DNA of 6,504 nt, from assembly GCA_934567115.1 (NCBI GenBank), contig CAKTJA010000077.1, forward strand, positions 1-6,504. Reading direction: 5' to 3'. How positions within the stretch are numbered: position 1 is the stretch's first letter; the number at the start of each line of letters is the position of its first letter. The notes under the pieces were generated by a model. That model did not search any database. It was not told the DNA's origin and was given only the letters and a program-made list of their open reading frames with translations. Origin of the DNA: an uncultured Oscillospiraceae bacterium (GTDB taxonomy: Bacteria > Bacillota > Clostridia > Oscillospirales > Oscillospiraceae). Position numbers and translations under genes: made by a program. This document shows positions 1 to 6,503 of this stretch, piece after piece.

Positions 1-234
1 GTCCAGATCCCACGGCTGCCCGTTGCCGATGTAGCGGTTCAGCTCCAGCGGGCGGTACTGTGTGAGCACCCCGATGGTGTCGATGCCGGAGTTTGCGCAG
101 TTGGAAAGGGGAAAATCGATGATGCGGAATTTTCCGCCGAACGGAACGGCGGGCTTTGCCATGTTCTCAGTCAGCACGTACAGACGGCTCCCCTGGCCGC
201 CCGCGAGCAGCATGGCGATGCACTCTTTTTTCAT
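1..234 (-). CDS. glgC: Glucose-1-phosphate adenylyltransferase (ADP-glucose pyrophosphorylase), N-terminal 78 residues, cut by window edge
   Basis: The enzyme makes ADP-glucose and pyrophosphate from glucose-1-phosphate and ATP, the committed step of bacterial glycogen synthesis in the cytosol. Only the first 78 codons are present; the frame is open to base 1 and the rest lies outside the window. The N-terminal nucleotidyltransferase fold is clear: the glycine-rich loop LAGGQGSRL is at residues 10-18 (with R17), and the family block [19 protein letters not shown] is at residues 27-45 (with K27). The intact loop argues for the catalytic GlgC rather than its paralogue GlgD, in which this loop is usually degenerate. 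The ATG (bases 234-232) overlaps the glgB stop as ATGA. A strong GGGAGGAG ribosome binding site at about 243-250 lies inside the end of glgB, so translational coupling is likely. Identity is confident; substrate specificity and allostery cannot be judged from this fragment. Confidence 0.95.
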   Translation of the reverse strand, partial: MKKECIAMLLAGGQGSRLYVLTENMAKPAVPFGGKFRIIDFPLSNCANSGIDTIGVLTQYRPLELNRYIGNGQPWDLD

Positions 235-2141
235 GCCTTTGTCTCCTCCCTTGCCTTGCTCTTTCTTGCTCTCGGTTTTTTAAACTCTCCCTCGCCGCTC
301 AAAATCACCGCGCCGAGCGGCGGGATCCTGATCTCGACGGACTGCTCCTTCCCGTGCGACGGCAGCGCCTCGGTCCTGACCGGTTTTTTGTTTCCGAACA
401 GGCCCGTCCCGCCGAACTGCACCGCGTCGGTCGAAAACACCTCCCGCCACGCCTTTCGCGGCGGAACGCCGAAGCGGTAGCGCTCGTGGCCGTTGGGCGA
501 GAAGTTGACCGCGACAAGCAGCTCCTCCCCCGCGCCGTCGCGGCGGACGAAGACGACCGTGTTGTTTTCGTTGTCGTCGGCCACCATCCACTCAAAGCCC
601 GACCAGTCGAAGTCCACGCGCCAGAGCGCCGGGTGCTCGAGGTAAAAATGATTCGCCGCGCGGAAAAAGTCCAGCGTCTTGCGGTTGATCTCATTGTCAA
701 GCAGATACCAGTCCAGCTGCCCGGCGAAATCCCACTCGTGCCACTGTCCCAGCTCCGCGCCCATAAAGGTCAGCTTCTTCCCCGGATGCGTGAGCATATA
801 CACGATGAACGCCCTCACGCCGGCGAACTGCCGCCACTCGTCGCCCGGCATCTTCCCGCGCAGGCTCCCCTTCATGTGTACGACCTCGTCGTGCGAGATG
901 GGCAGCACGAAGTTTTCGGAAAAGGCGTACATCAGCGAAAACGTAATGTCCTTGTGATGGAACTGACGGAACCACGGGTCGAGCTTTAAGTAGTGGCACA
1001 TGTCGTTCATCCAGCCCATGTTCCACTTGAGGTTGAAGCCAAGCCCTCCGTCCTTCGGAGGGTAGGTCACAAGCGGCCACGCGGTGGACTCCTCCGCCAC
1101 CATCATCACATTCGGGTCCACGGAAAACGCCGTCTCGTTGAGGCTGCGCAGAAAATCGATGGCTTCTAAATTCTCGTGACCGCCGTTCACATTCGGCGTC
1201 CACTCGCCCGCGCCGCGCCCGTAGTCGAGGTAAAGCATGGACGCAACCGCGTCCACCCGCAGCCCGTCGATATGATACTCGCGCAGCCAGTACGCCGCCG
1301 AGGAGAGCAGGAAGCTCTTCACCTCGCCGCGCCCGTAATCGAACACGCGCGTGCCCCAGCCGGCGTGCTCCCGCTTTCTGGGGTCGGCATACTCATAGCA
1401 GCTTTCCCCGTCGAAGTCGATCAGGCCGTGCTCGTCCTTGCAGAAGTGCGCCGGCACCCAGTCGAGAATGACGGAGATGCCCTCACGGTGCAGCCGGTCG
1501 ACAAAATACATGAAGTCGTGCGGCGTGCCGTAGCGCGAGGTCGGCGCAAAATAGCCCGTACACTGATAGCCCCATGAATCGTCGAGCGGATACTCGGTCA
1601 CCGGCATCAGCTCGACGCAGTTGCAGCCCAGCTCGGCAACGTAGCCGGCCAGCTCGTCGGCCAGCGAGCGGTAATCGTAAAACTCCCCGTTTTCGCGCCG
1701 CCGCCACGAGCCGGGGTGCAGCTCGTAAATATTGAGCGGGCGGTCGTACACCGGGCGCTTGGACGAAAGATAGTCCGCGTCCCCCCAGACATAGCCGTCA
1801 AGCTCATAGAGCTTGCTGGCGGTGCCCGGGCGGGTCTCCGCGTGGAACGCAAAGGGGTCGGCCTTGAGCGACGTCTTCCCGCTCTGCGCCGTGACGGCGA
1901 ACTTGTATGCGTCATACCGCCTCAGTCCGCTGACCTCCGCCTCCCATATCCCGCCGTCAAGCCGATGCATCGGGTGGGCGGTGCCGTCCCAGCTGCAAAA
2001 ATCGCCGACGACGCTGACGCTCTTCGCGTGCGGCGCCCAGACGCGGAAGGTCCATCCCCCCGCCGTGCGATGCGCGCCAAGCGCTTGATACAGCTCCGTC
2101 GCGCTGCCGCCGTAAAATGCGGCAAGATCGAAATGCTCCAT
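231..2141 (-). CDS. glgB: 1,4-alpha-glucan branching enzyme (GH13)
   Basis: The enzyme cuts an alpha-1,4-glucan chain and rejoins it through an alpha-1,6 bond, making branches in glycogen. The 636-residue product has the family layout. An N-terminal CBM48/E-set domain covers about residues 15-110 ([18 protein letters not shown] at 31-48). The GH13 barrel follows: DWVPAHF at 227-233, [10 protein letters not shown] at 293-302 with nucleophile D297, VAEEST at 348-353 with acid/base E350, and LPISHDEV at 413-420 with H417 and D418. A C-terminal beta domain starts near 510. All catalytic residues are present. The ATG at 2141 is chosen because AGGAGG (2151-2156) sits 9 bases upstream; a GTG ten codons further out has no such support. 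The protein ends in a lysine/arginine-rich tail (about 620-636) beyond the usual end of the family. It lies 55 bp after the ynzC-like gene and overlaps glgC by 4 bases. Confidence 0.97.
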   Translation of the reverse strand: MEHFDLAAFYGGSATELYQALGAHRTAGGWTFRVWAPHAKSVSVVGDFCSWDGTAHPMHRLDGGIWEAEVSGLRRYDAYKFAVTAQSGKTSLKADPFAFHAETRPGTASKLYELDGYVWGDADYLSSKRPVYDRPLNIYELHPGSWRRRENGEFYDYRSLADELAGYVAELGCNCVELMPVTEYPLDDSWGYQCTGYFAPTSRYGTPHDFMYFVDRLHREGISVILDWVPAHFCKDEHGLIDFDGESCYEYADPRKREHAGWGTRVFDYGRGEVKSFLLSSAAYWLREYHIDGLRVDAVASMLYLDYGRGAGEWTPNVNGGHENLEAIDFLRSLNETAFSVDPNVMMVAEESTAWPLVTYPPKDGGLGFNLKWNMGWMNDMCHYLKLDPWFRQFHHKDITFSLMYAFSENFVLPISHDEVVHMKGSLRGKMPGDEWRQFAGVRAFIVYMLTHPGKKLTFMGAELGQWHEWDFAGQLDWYLLDNEINRKTLDFFRAANHFYLEHPALWRVDFDWSGFEWMVADDNENNTVVFVRRDGAGEELLVAVNFSPNGHERYRFGVPPRKAWREVFSTDAVQFGGTGLFGNKKPVRTEALPSHGKEQSVEIRIPPLGAVILSGEGEFKKPRARKSKAREETKA

Positions 2142-2150
2142 ATCGCCGGT

Positions 2151-2156
2151 CCTCCT
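2151..2156 (-). promoter_or_regulatory. Ribosome binding site of glgB (decides the start)
   Basis: Read on the minus strand the site is a perfect AGGAGG, 9 bases before the ATG at 2141. It fixes the MEHFDL start over the upstream GTG at 2171. Confidence 0.85.
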
Positions 2157-2196
2157 CTTTTCAGCATACACGCCGGTGGGCGCGAAATGCGTCGTT

Positions 2197-2418
2197 TTAC
2201 TTCAGCTTCTTATCCTCATTCCATTTTGTAAGTCTGGTTTTGTTCCCCTCTTCATCCATGACATAGGTGTTGTCAAGCTGGTTTTTCAGGTCGCCGAGCA
2301 CGTCGTTGACATATTCCTGCCGCAGCGCGGCGCGCTCGACCTTTTCCTCGTCGGTCAGCTCGCCCGTTTTGGCCTTCCTCGCCAGCTCGTTGATGCGGTC
2401 GATCTTCTTCTGCTCCAT
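2197..2418 (-). CDS. DUF896 / UPF0291 family small protein (YnzC-like)
   Basis: This 73-residue basic, helical protein belongs to the DUF896 (UPF0291) family, small cytosolic proteins found mainly in Firmicutes with no established biochemical role. The diagnostic N-terminal pattern is visible: KKIDRINELARKAKTGELT at residues 4-22, then DEEKVERAALRQEY to about residue 36, predicted to form a helical hairpin. A KNQLDNTYV segment and a charged tail follow. Length fits the family (about 75 residues in Bacillus YnzC, from memory). The ATG is preceded by AAGGAG at 2430-2435 with 11 bases between. It is the third gene of the run, 43 bp after ylmH and 55 bp before glgB. In Bacillus subtilis the homologue sits beside the SOS gene yneA; nothing of that context is present here. 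Family assignment is confident; function is unknown. Confidence 0.92.
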   Translation of the reverse strand: MEQKKIDRINELARKAKTGELTDEEKVERAALRQEYVNDVLGDLKNQLDNTYVMDEEGNKTRLTKWNEDKKLK

Positions 2419-2461
2419 ATCCGTTCCGTCTCCTTTTCAAATCCAGTCGGGCAATCGTCCC

Positions 2462-3250
2462 TCACAGCCAGCGGCGCAGAAGGACTCCCGTGCGGCCCTT
2501 TCTGCTCAGCCCGCCGACCTCGGCGATCTCAAATTTTCCAAGCCCCCGCGCGGAGATCACGTCCCCCTGTGCAACGGGAGCGTCTCCCTTGAGCGCCTCG
2601 CGGTGGTTGCGCTGTACGCGTCCCGCCGCGATCAGCTCCGCCGCCGCGCCCCGGCTCATGGAAAAGCCGGCGGCCGTCACCGCGTCAAGCCGAAGCGAGG
2701 CCACGGTGTCGCGGATCTCCTTCACCCTCCGCTCCGGAACGAGCAGCTCGTCCGCCCCGATGCGCGACAGGCGGAGCGCCGTGCGTCCCGCCGAGGACCA
2801 GCTGTCAAGCAGGTACGGCGCGACGGCCTCCGCAGCGACGAGGTCGGCGCTCTCCTCCCCCGCGAGAATGTCGCCAAGCGTTTCGCGCGCCACGCCGAGA
2901 GCCGTCAGGCTCCCGAACAGGTCGCGGTGCGAGGGGTGGTCCCCGCTGTGCCACCGGGCGTGGAGAAAGACCATCGCGTCCGAAATATCCGGCTCCTCCT
3001 GCCAGTCGGGCAGGAAAAAGAGCATCGTCCGCTCCGCCCCGTCATAGCCGCCGTGAAAGGCAAAGCCGTCATGGACCGCCGCGGCGTGCAGCAGCGCAAG
3101 CGCACTCTGCGCCTGCGTGGGGCTTAAAAACGCCGTGTGCGAGGGCAGCCCTCTCATGCGGCACCGTTCGTACTGGTCCAGCACGCGCGCAAGCAGCACG
3201 CGCTCGTCCGCGTCCTTCGCCGCGCGGTCAAGAAGCGATCTCTTATCCAT
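2462..3250 (-). CDS. ylmH: YlmH-type RNA-binding protein with C-terminal S4 domain
   Basis: This 262-residue cytosolic protein matches the YlmH family, which has been linked to rescue of stalled ribosomes in Bacillus. The N-terminal region carries the family-type block SHRDLFGSLTALGVARETLG at residues 107-126. The C-terminal S4 RNA-binding domain begins near 185: LRLDAVTAAGFSMSRGAAAE at 186-205, then LIAAGRVQRN at 206-215 and GDVISARGLGKFEI at 229-242. The start at 3250 (MDKRSLL) is preferred over an ATG 22 codons upstream, because it overlaps the ABC transporter stop by only 8 bases and the extra residues are arginine-rich antisense-like sequence. There is no good ribosome binding site (only GGCGGCGG), so translation probably depends on coupling with the upstream gene. 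In many Firmicutes ylmH lies in the ylmDEFGH-divIVA cluster; it is not in that setting here. Confidence 0.88.
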   Translation of the reverse strand: MDKRSLLDRAAKDADERVLLARVLDQYERCRMRGLPSHTAFLSPTQAQSALALLHAAAVHDGFAFHGGYDGAERTMLFFLPDWQEEPDISDAMVFLHARWHSGDHPSHRDLFGSLTALGVARETLGDILAGEESADLVAAEAVAPYLLDSWSSAGRTALRLSRIGADELLVPERRVKEIRDTVASLRLDAVTAAGFSMSRGAAAELIAAGRVQRNHREALKGDAPVAQGDVISARGLGKFEIAEVGGLSRKGRTGVLLRRWL

Positions 3251-5012
3251 TTCCGCCGCCGTTCTGCGTGCGCCAGAGCGCCGCGTATTCTCCGTTTTTC
3301 GCAAGCAGCGCGTCATGGCTGCCCTGCTCGACGATGCGCCCGCCCTCGATCACAAGGATGCGGTCCGCGCCGCGCACGGTCGAAAGCCGGTGCGCGATGA
3401 TAAGGCTCGTGCGCCCGCGCGAAAGCTCGTCGAAGGCGCGCTGTATCTTCACCTCGGTCACGCTGTCGAGCGCGCTCGTCGCCTCGTCGAGGATCAGAAT
3501 GGGCGGGTCCTTCAAAAAGATCCGCGCGATGGAGATCCTCTGTCTCTGTCCGCCGGAGAGCAGCGCCCCCCGCTCGCCCACGCAGGTGTCGAAGCCCTGC
3601 GGCATCGCCATGATATCGTCGTAGATCTCCGCCCGCTTCGCGGCTTCAACGATCTCGTCGTCCGTCGCGCCCGGCCGCCCGTAGCGGATATTCTCGCGCA
3701 CGGAGTCGGCGAAGAGGAACACCTCCTGCTGCACGATCCCGATGCTGCGCCGCAGCGACGTCTGCGTAAGCCGCCGCACATCCGTCCCGTCCACACGGAT
3801 CGCGCCGGCGGTAACGTCGTAAAACCGGGGGATCAGCTGGCACAGCGTGGACTTCCCACCTCCGGACGGGCCGACGATGGCCACCGACTCGCCCGGCGCG
3901 ATGTGAACGCTCACGTCGTCGAGCACCGCGTCAACGCCCGGCGCGGCGGACGCGTCGTAGGAAAAGCCGACATGCTCCAGCTCGATCTCGCCCCGGCAGT
4001 CCGTCAGCTCAACGGCATCGGGCGCGTCGCGCAGCGACGGCTCGACCCGCATGAGGGAGACGAACCGCTCCAGCCCCGCGAAGCCGCGCGCGAACATCTC
4101 CGCAAAGTTTGCAAGCTTGCGGATCGGGCTGACAAAGGTCGTAATATAAAGGCTGAAGGTGATCAGGTCGATGTAGTTCATCTCGCCGCGCATGATCAGC
4201 CAGCCGCCCACCGCGATCACCGCGGCGGAGAGCAGGGTCATAAAAAACTCCAGCGTCGCGTTAAAAAGGCCCATCTCGCGATGAAACCGGCGCTTGGAGA
4301 GCTTGAAATCGGCGTTCGCAAGATCGAACTTGTCGATCTCGGAGCCTTCGTTCGCAAAGGCGCGCGCCGTCCGGATGCCGGAGAGCGACGACTCGATGCC
4401 CATGTTGATATCCGCCGCCGTCCTTTTCTCGCCGCGCGACGCCTCGCCCATGTGCCCCCTGCGGCGCACGATCAGAACGAGGAAGAGCGGCAGCAGCGCG
4501 AAAATGACGAGCGCGAGCCGCCATTCGATGCGGAACATCACGACCAGCGCTCCGGCGATGGTCAGAACCGAGATCATCAGGTCCTCCGGTCCGTGATGCG
4601 CAAGCTCGGTCAGCTCAAAAAGGTCACTTGTCAGGCGGCTCATCAGCTGCCCGGTCCGGTTGCGGTCGAAAAAGGCGGCGTCAAGCCCCTGAATGTGTAC
4701 AAACAGGTCGCGCCGAATGTCCGCCTCCACGCGGATGCCGAAGGTGTGCCCCCAGTAGGCGATGACATAGTACAAAACGGCGCGCACGGCGAACGCGGCG
4801 ATCATCGCGCCCATGAGAAGAAAAAACGTACGGTAGCGCTGCTCCGGCAGAAGGTCGTACATGGCCTTGCGGGTCACAAGAGGAAAGGCAAGGTCGATCA
4901 GCGCGACGACCGCCGCGCAGCACATGTCGAGCGCGAACAGCGCGCGGTGCGGCCTGAAGTATCCAAGAAATATCCGCAGCGGAGAGCGGCTTTGAAAATC
5001 CTTCGCGGTCAT
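3243..5012 (-). CDS. ABC transporter half-exporter, fused permease and ATP-binding domains
   Basis: This 589-residue membrane protein has the type IV (ABCB/MsbA-like) exporter layout and should work as a homodimer or with a partner half. The membrane domain spans about residues 15-310 with six hydrophobic segments near 25-47, 62-85, 144-160, 163-183, 254-274 and 281-300. The ATPase domain follows from about 342: Walker A GPSGGGKST at 381-389, Q-loop near Q429, signature LSGGQRQR at 485-492, Walker B ILILDE at 505-510 with catalytic E510, D-loop SALD at 513-516, and H541 of the H-loop. All key residues are intact. No adjacent second half-transporter is seen, which favours a homodimer. Substrate cannot be predicted; lipid, drug or peptide export are all possible. 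The ATG at 5012 follows AAGGG (5022-5026) by 9 bases. It is the first gene of the run leading to glgB and glgC. Confidence 0.93.
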   Translation of the reverse strand: MTAKDFQSRSPLRIFLGYFRPHRALFALDMCCAAVVALIDLAFPLVTRKAMYDLLPEQRYRTFFLLMGAMIAAFAVRAVLYYVIAYWGHTFGIRVEADIRRDLFVHIQGLDAAFFDRNRTGQLMSRLTSDLFELTELAHHGPEDLMISVLTIAGALVVMFRIEWRLALVIFALLPLFLVLIVRRRGHMGEASRGEKRTAADINMGIESSLSGIRTARAFANEGSEIDKFDLANADFKLSKRRFHREMGLFNATLEFFMTLLSAAVIAVGGWLIMRGEMNYIDLITFSLYITTFVSPIRKLANFAEMFARGFAGLERFVSLMRVEPSLRDAPDAVELTDCRGEIELEHVGFSYDASAAPGVDAVLDDVSVHIAPGESVAIVGPSGGGKSTLCQLIPRFYDVTAGAIRVDGTDVRRLTQTSLRRSIGIVQQEVFLFADSVRENIRYGRPGATDDEIVEAAKRAEIYDDIMAMPQGFDTCVGERGALLSGGQRQRISIARIFLKDPPILILDEATSALDSVTEVKIQRAFDELSRGRTSLIIAHRLSTVRGADRILVIEGGRIVEQGSHDALLAKNGEYAALWRTQNGGGNG

Positions 5013-5051
5013 GTGCAAAAGCCCTTTCTGCAATACGTTATCTATATGGTT

Positions 5052-5080
5052 ATCTTATCACAAAGCCCCTCCTCTTTCAA
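5052..5080 (-). promoter_or_regulatory. Predicted sigma-A type promoter for the ABC transporter-ylmH-glgBC run
   Basis: On the minus strand TTGAAA (5075-5080, 5 of 6 to the -35 consensus) is followed by exactly 17 bases and TAAGAT (5052-5057, 4 of 6 to the -10). The -10 is preceded by TGA, an extended -10 TGn. The start of transcription would fall near 5045, about 33 bases before the ATG at 5012, leaving room for the ribosome binding site. It lies in the only large gap upstream of this gene. This is a sequence-based prediction only. Confidence 0.6.
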
Positions 5081-5097
5081 GTGCAGGGCGGGAAAAA

Positions 5098-5131
5098 GGA
5101 GCGCCGTCCGGAGGCGGGCCCGCCGGGCCCC
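5098..5131. repeat. GC-rich palindromic segment in the ychF-ABC transporter gap
   Basis: GGCGGGCCCGCC (5113-5124) is a perfect 12-bp palindrome. GGGCCC also occurs twice (5116-5121 and 5125-5130), separated by GCC, giving a second very stable hairpin on either strand. On the minus strand a short CGCC/GGCG stem (5102-5105 with 5113-5116) is followed a few bases later by TTTTT (5093-5097), so this may be a backup terminator. No ORF of interest covers this gap. Confidence 0.5.
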
Positions 5132-5169
5132 AAAAAGCGGACGCGGGAGGCGGACCGTCCGATCCGCTT
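5132..5169 (-). terminator. Probable intrinsic terminator after ychF
   Basis: Reading the minus strand downstream of the ychF stop, AAGCGGA (5163-5169) can pair with TCCGCTT (5135-5141), whose last two T bases run into TTT at 5132-5134. The loop is long (21 bases) but can pair internally. A competing, longer stem uses 5142-5154 with 5163-5175 (12 pairs and one mismatch on the minus strand), leaving the T-run five bases away. Either fold would end the ychF transcript before the promoter at 5052-5080. The region is certainly hairpin-forming; which fold terminates is uncertain. Confidence 0.5.
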
Positions 5170-5227
5170 CCCGCGCTTTGAGCCAAAGCGGCTCTTTTGT
5201 TCTCTGTTTTCAGGCCCTCGCAGCCGT

Positions 5228-6340
5228 TCAAACGTTGAAGCGGAAGTAGATCATATCGCCGTCCTTGACGACATATTCCTTGCCCTCGCTGCGCAGCAGC
5301 CCCTTTTCCTTCGCCGCCGCGACGGAGCCGCAGGCGATCATTTCCTTAAAGTTGATGGTCTCCGCGCGGATAAAGCCCCGCTCGATGTCGGAGTGGATCT
5401 TTCCGGCGGCCTGCGGCGCCTTCGTGCCCTCGCGCACGGTCCACGCGCGGCACTCGTCCTCGCCGTAGGTCAGGAACGAGATCAGGCCGAGCAGCGTGTA
5501 GGAGCACTGGATCAGGCGGTCAAGCCCGGACCGCTCGATGCCCAGCTCTTCAAGGAACGCGGCGCGGTCGTCGCCGTCCAGCTCGGCAATATCCTGCTCC
5601 AGCTTGGCGCAGATGGGCAGGACCTGCGCGCCCTCCTTCGCGGCAAGCTCGGCGACGAGCCTGTAGTACCCGTTGGAGTCCTTGTCGGCAAAGCCGCCCT
5701 CGTCCATATTTGCGGCGTAAATGATCGGCTTGAGGCTCAGCAGGTCGGCGGTCGCGATCAGCTCCGCGTCCTCCCTGCCGTCCGGCTCGAAGGTGCGCGC
5801 GCTCTTCCCCGCGTCGAGGTGCGCGGCAAGCGCCTTGAACACCTCCGCCTCGTGCAGGAACTTCTTGTCGCCCTTGGCCATCTTCACCGCCTTCTCCACC
5901 CGGCGGTTGACCATTTCAAGGTCGGCCATGATAAGCTCGAGATCGATGGTCTCGATATCGCCGATGGGATCGACCGGAACGTTGGTGCTCGCGTCGGCGA
6001 CGACATGCATGATATTCTCATCGTCAAAGCAGCGCACGACATGAACGATCGCGTCCGTGCGCCGAATGTTTTCAAGAAACTTGTTGCCAAGGCCCGCGCC
6101 CTGACTGGCGCCCTTGACCAGACCCGCGATATCGACGAACTCGATCACGGCGGGCGTTTTCTTTTTGGGGTGATAGATCTCGGCAAGCCGGTCGAGCCGC
6201 TCGTCCGGCACGGTGACCATGCCGACGTTCGGCTCGATGGTGCAGAAGGGGTAGTTGGCGCTTTCCGCACCGGCGTTGGTGATGGCGTTAAAGAGGGTCG
6301 ATTTGCCGACGTTCGGCAGCCCCACGATGCCTAATTTCAT
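5228..6340 (-). CDS. ychF: Redox-regulated ATPase/GTPase YchF (OLA1, Obg-related)
   Basis: YchF is a nearly universal cytosolic P-loop NTPase of the Obg family that binds ribosomes and prefers ATP to GTP in studied members. The 370-residue length is typical. Visible elements are the P-loop GLPNVGKST (7-15), a switch I region around YPFCTIEPN (30-38), and DIAGL in G3 (70-74), where a hydrophobic residue (L74) replaces the usual catalytic glutamine. NMDE (211-214) stands in place of NKxD, which explains relaxed base choice. A coiled-coil insert covers about 130-200, and a C-terminal TGS domain about 280-368 includes KEYVVKDGDMIYFRFNV at the very end. The ATG at 6340 follows AAGGAG (6352-6357) by 11 bases; another ATG just after that site is out of frame and too close. 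It seems to be transcribed separately from the genes downstream, given the terminator and promoter between them. Confidence 0.97.
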   Translation of the reverse strand: MKLGIVGLPNVGKSTLFNAITNAGAESANYPFCTIEPNVGMVTVPDERLDRLAEIYHPKKKTPAVIEFVDIAGLVKGASQGAGLGNKFLENIRRTDAIVHVVRCFDDENIMHVVADASTNVPVDPIGDIETIDLELIMADLEMVNRRVEKAVKMAKGDKKFLHEAEVFKALAAHLDAGKSARTFEPDGREDAELIATADLLSLKPIIYAANMDEGGFADKDSNGYYRLVAELAAKEGAQVLPICAKLEQDIAELDGDDRAAFLEELGIERSGLDRLIQCSYTLLGLISFLTYGEDECRAWTVREGTKAPQAAGKIHSDIERGFIRAETINFKEMIACGSVAAAKEKGLLRSEGKEYVVKDGDMIYFRFNV

Positions 6341-6364
6341 TTGTACTCATTCTCCTTCGATTTT

Positions 6365-6379
6365 CCTTGATTTTCAAGG
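6365..6379. repeat. Perfect inverted repeat just upstream of ychF
   Basis: CCTTGA (6365-6370) and TCAAGG (6374-6379) form a perfect 6-bp inverted repeat around a TTT spacer. It ends 7 bases before the ychF ribosome binding site. On the minus strand it is not followed by a T-run, so it is not an obvious terminator. It could be an operator, a leader hairpin, part of an attachment site or chance. Confidence 0.5.
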
Positions 6380-6406
6380 GGTTTCAGCGTTTGGTGTCTT
6401 GGCTGC

Positions 6407-6469
6407 TACACCATTTTTACACCATTTTCGCATTTGGCTTTATTGGATTTCATCAGACTACACCATTTT
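6407..6469. repeat. Three copies of an 11-bp direct repeat (TACACCATTTT), plus an inverted half-copy
   Basis: The exact 11-mer TACACCATTTT occurs at 6407-6417, 6418-6428 (head to tail) and 6459-6469. An inverted TGGTGT lies at 6392-6397, ten bases from the ACACCA of the first copy. The repeats sit in a patch that is much AT-richer than the genes nearby. Clustered direct and inverted copies beside a gene end resemble integrase arm and core sites. That reading is inference. Confidence 0.75.
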
Positions 6470-6503
6470 GCTGAAATTGCTTGATGGCATAATCCAGCGA
6501 TTC
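6453..6503 (-). CDS. Possible C-terminal tail of a truncated ORF at the window edge (function unknown, integrase possible)
   Basis: One minus-strand frame is open from the window edge and would encode 16 residues, ESLDYAIKQFQQNGVV, before a TGA at 6455-6453. The composition looks like a real amphipathic protein end rather than random sequence. The third repeat copy overlaps its last codons. A second frame is also open through this stretch to a TAG near 6416, so the reading frame is not certain. I do not recognise the protein from these few residues. A phage-type integrase tail is suggested only by the nearby repeats and lower GC content. Confidence 0.3.
   Translation of the reverse strand, partial: ESLDYAIKQFQQNGVV

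Noticed and set aside
156..989. A 277-codon plus-strand ORF antisense to glgB and glgC
   Set aside because: It lies opposite two well-recognised enzymes and shows no domain of its own; other antisense or out-of-frame ORFs over glgB were dropped for the same reason.
2139..2171. GTG at 2171 as the glgB start
   Set aside because: It lacks a ribosome binding site, and the perfect AGGAGG at 2151-2156 would then fall inside the coding region; the ATG at 2141 fits better.
3248..3316. Upstream ATG at 3316 for ylmH
   Set aside because: It would add 22 arginine-rich residues and a 74-base overlap with the ABC transporter; family proteins begin near the MDKR start.
5010..5033. TTG start seven codons upstream for the ABC transporter
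   Set aside because: It would lie only about 12 bases from the predicted transcription start and has no ribosome binding site, whereas the ATG at 5012 has AAGGG at a good distance.
3117..5249. A 710-codon plus-strand ORF antisense to the ABC transporter
   Set aside because: It is the shadow of a GC-rich gene: arginine-, alanine- and histidine-rich with no recognisable domain, while the minus strand encodes a complete ABC exporter with all motifs.
5081..6334. A 417-codon plus-strand ORF antisense to ychF
   Set aside because: It covers ychF almost completely, begins inside the hairpin cluster, and reads as low-complexity shadow sequence.
6347..6375. TTGAAA - 17 bases - GAGAAT as a ychF promoter on the minus strand
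   Set aside because: The -10 would overlap the ribosome binding site, leaving essentially no leader before the ATG at 6340, which contradicts the clear AAGGAG.
6365..6430. CRISPR array at the right edge
   Set aside because: The repeats are only 11 bp, two are directly tandem without spacers, and there are just three copies.
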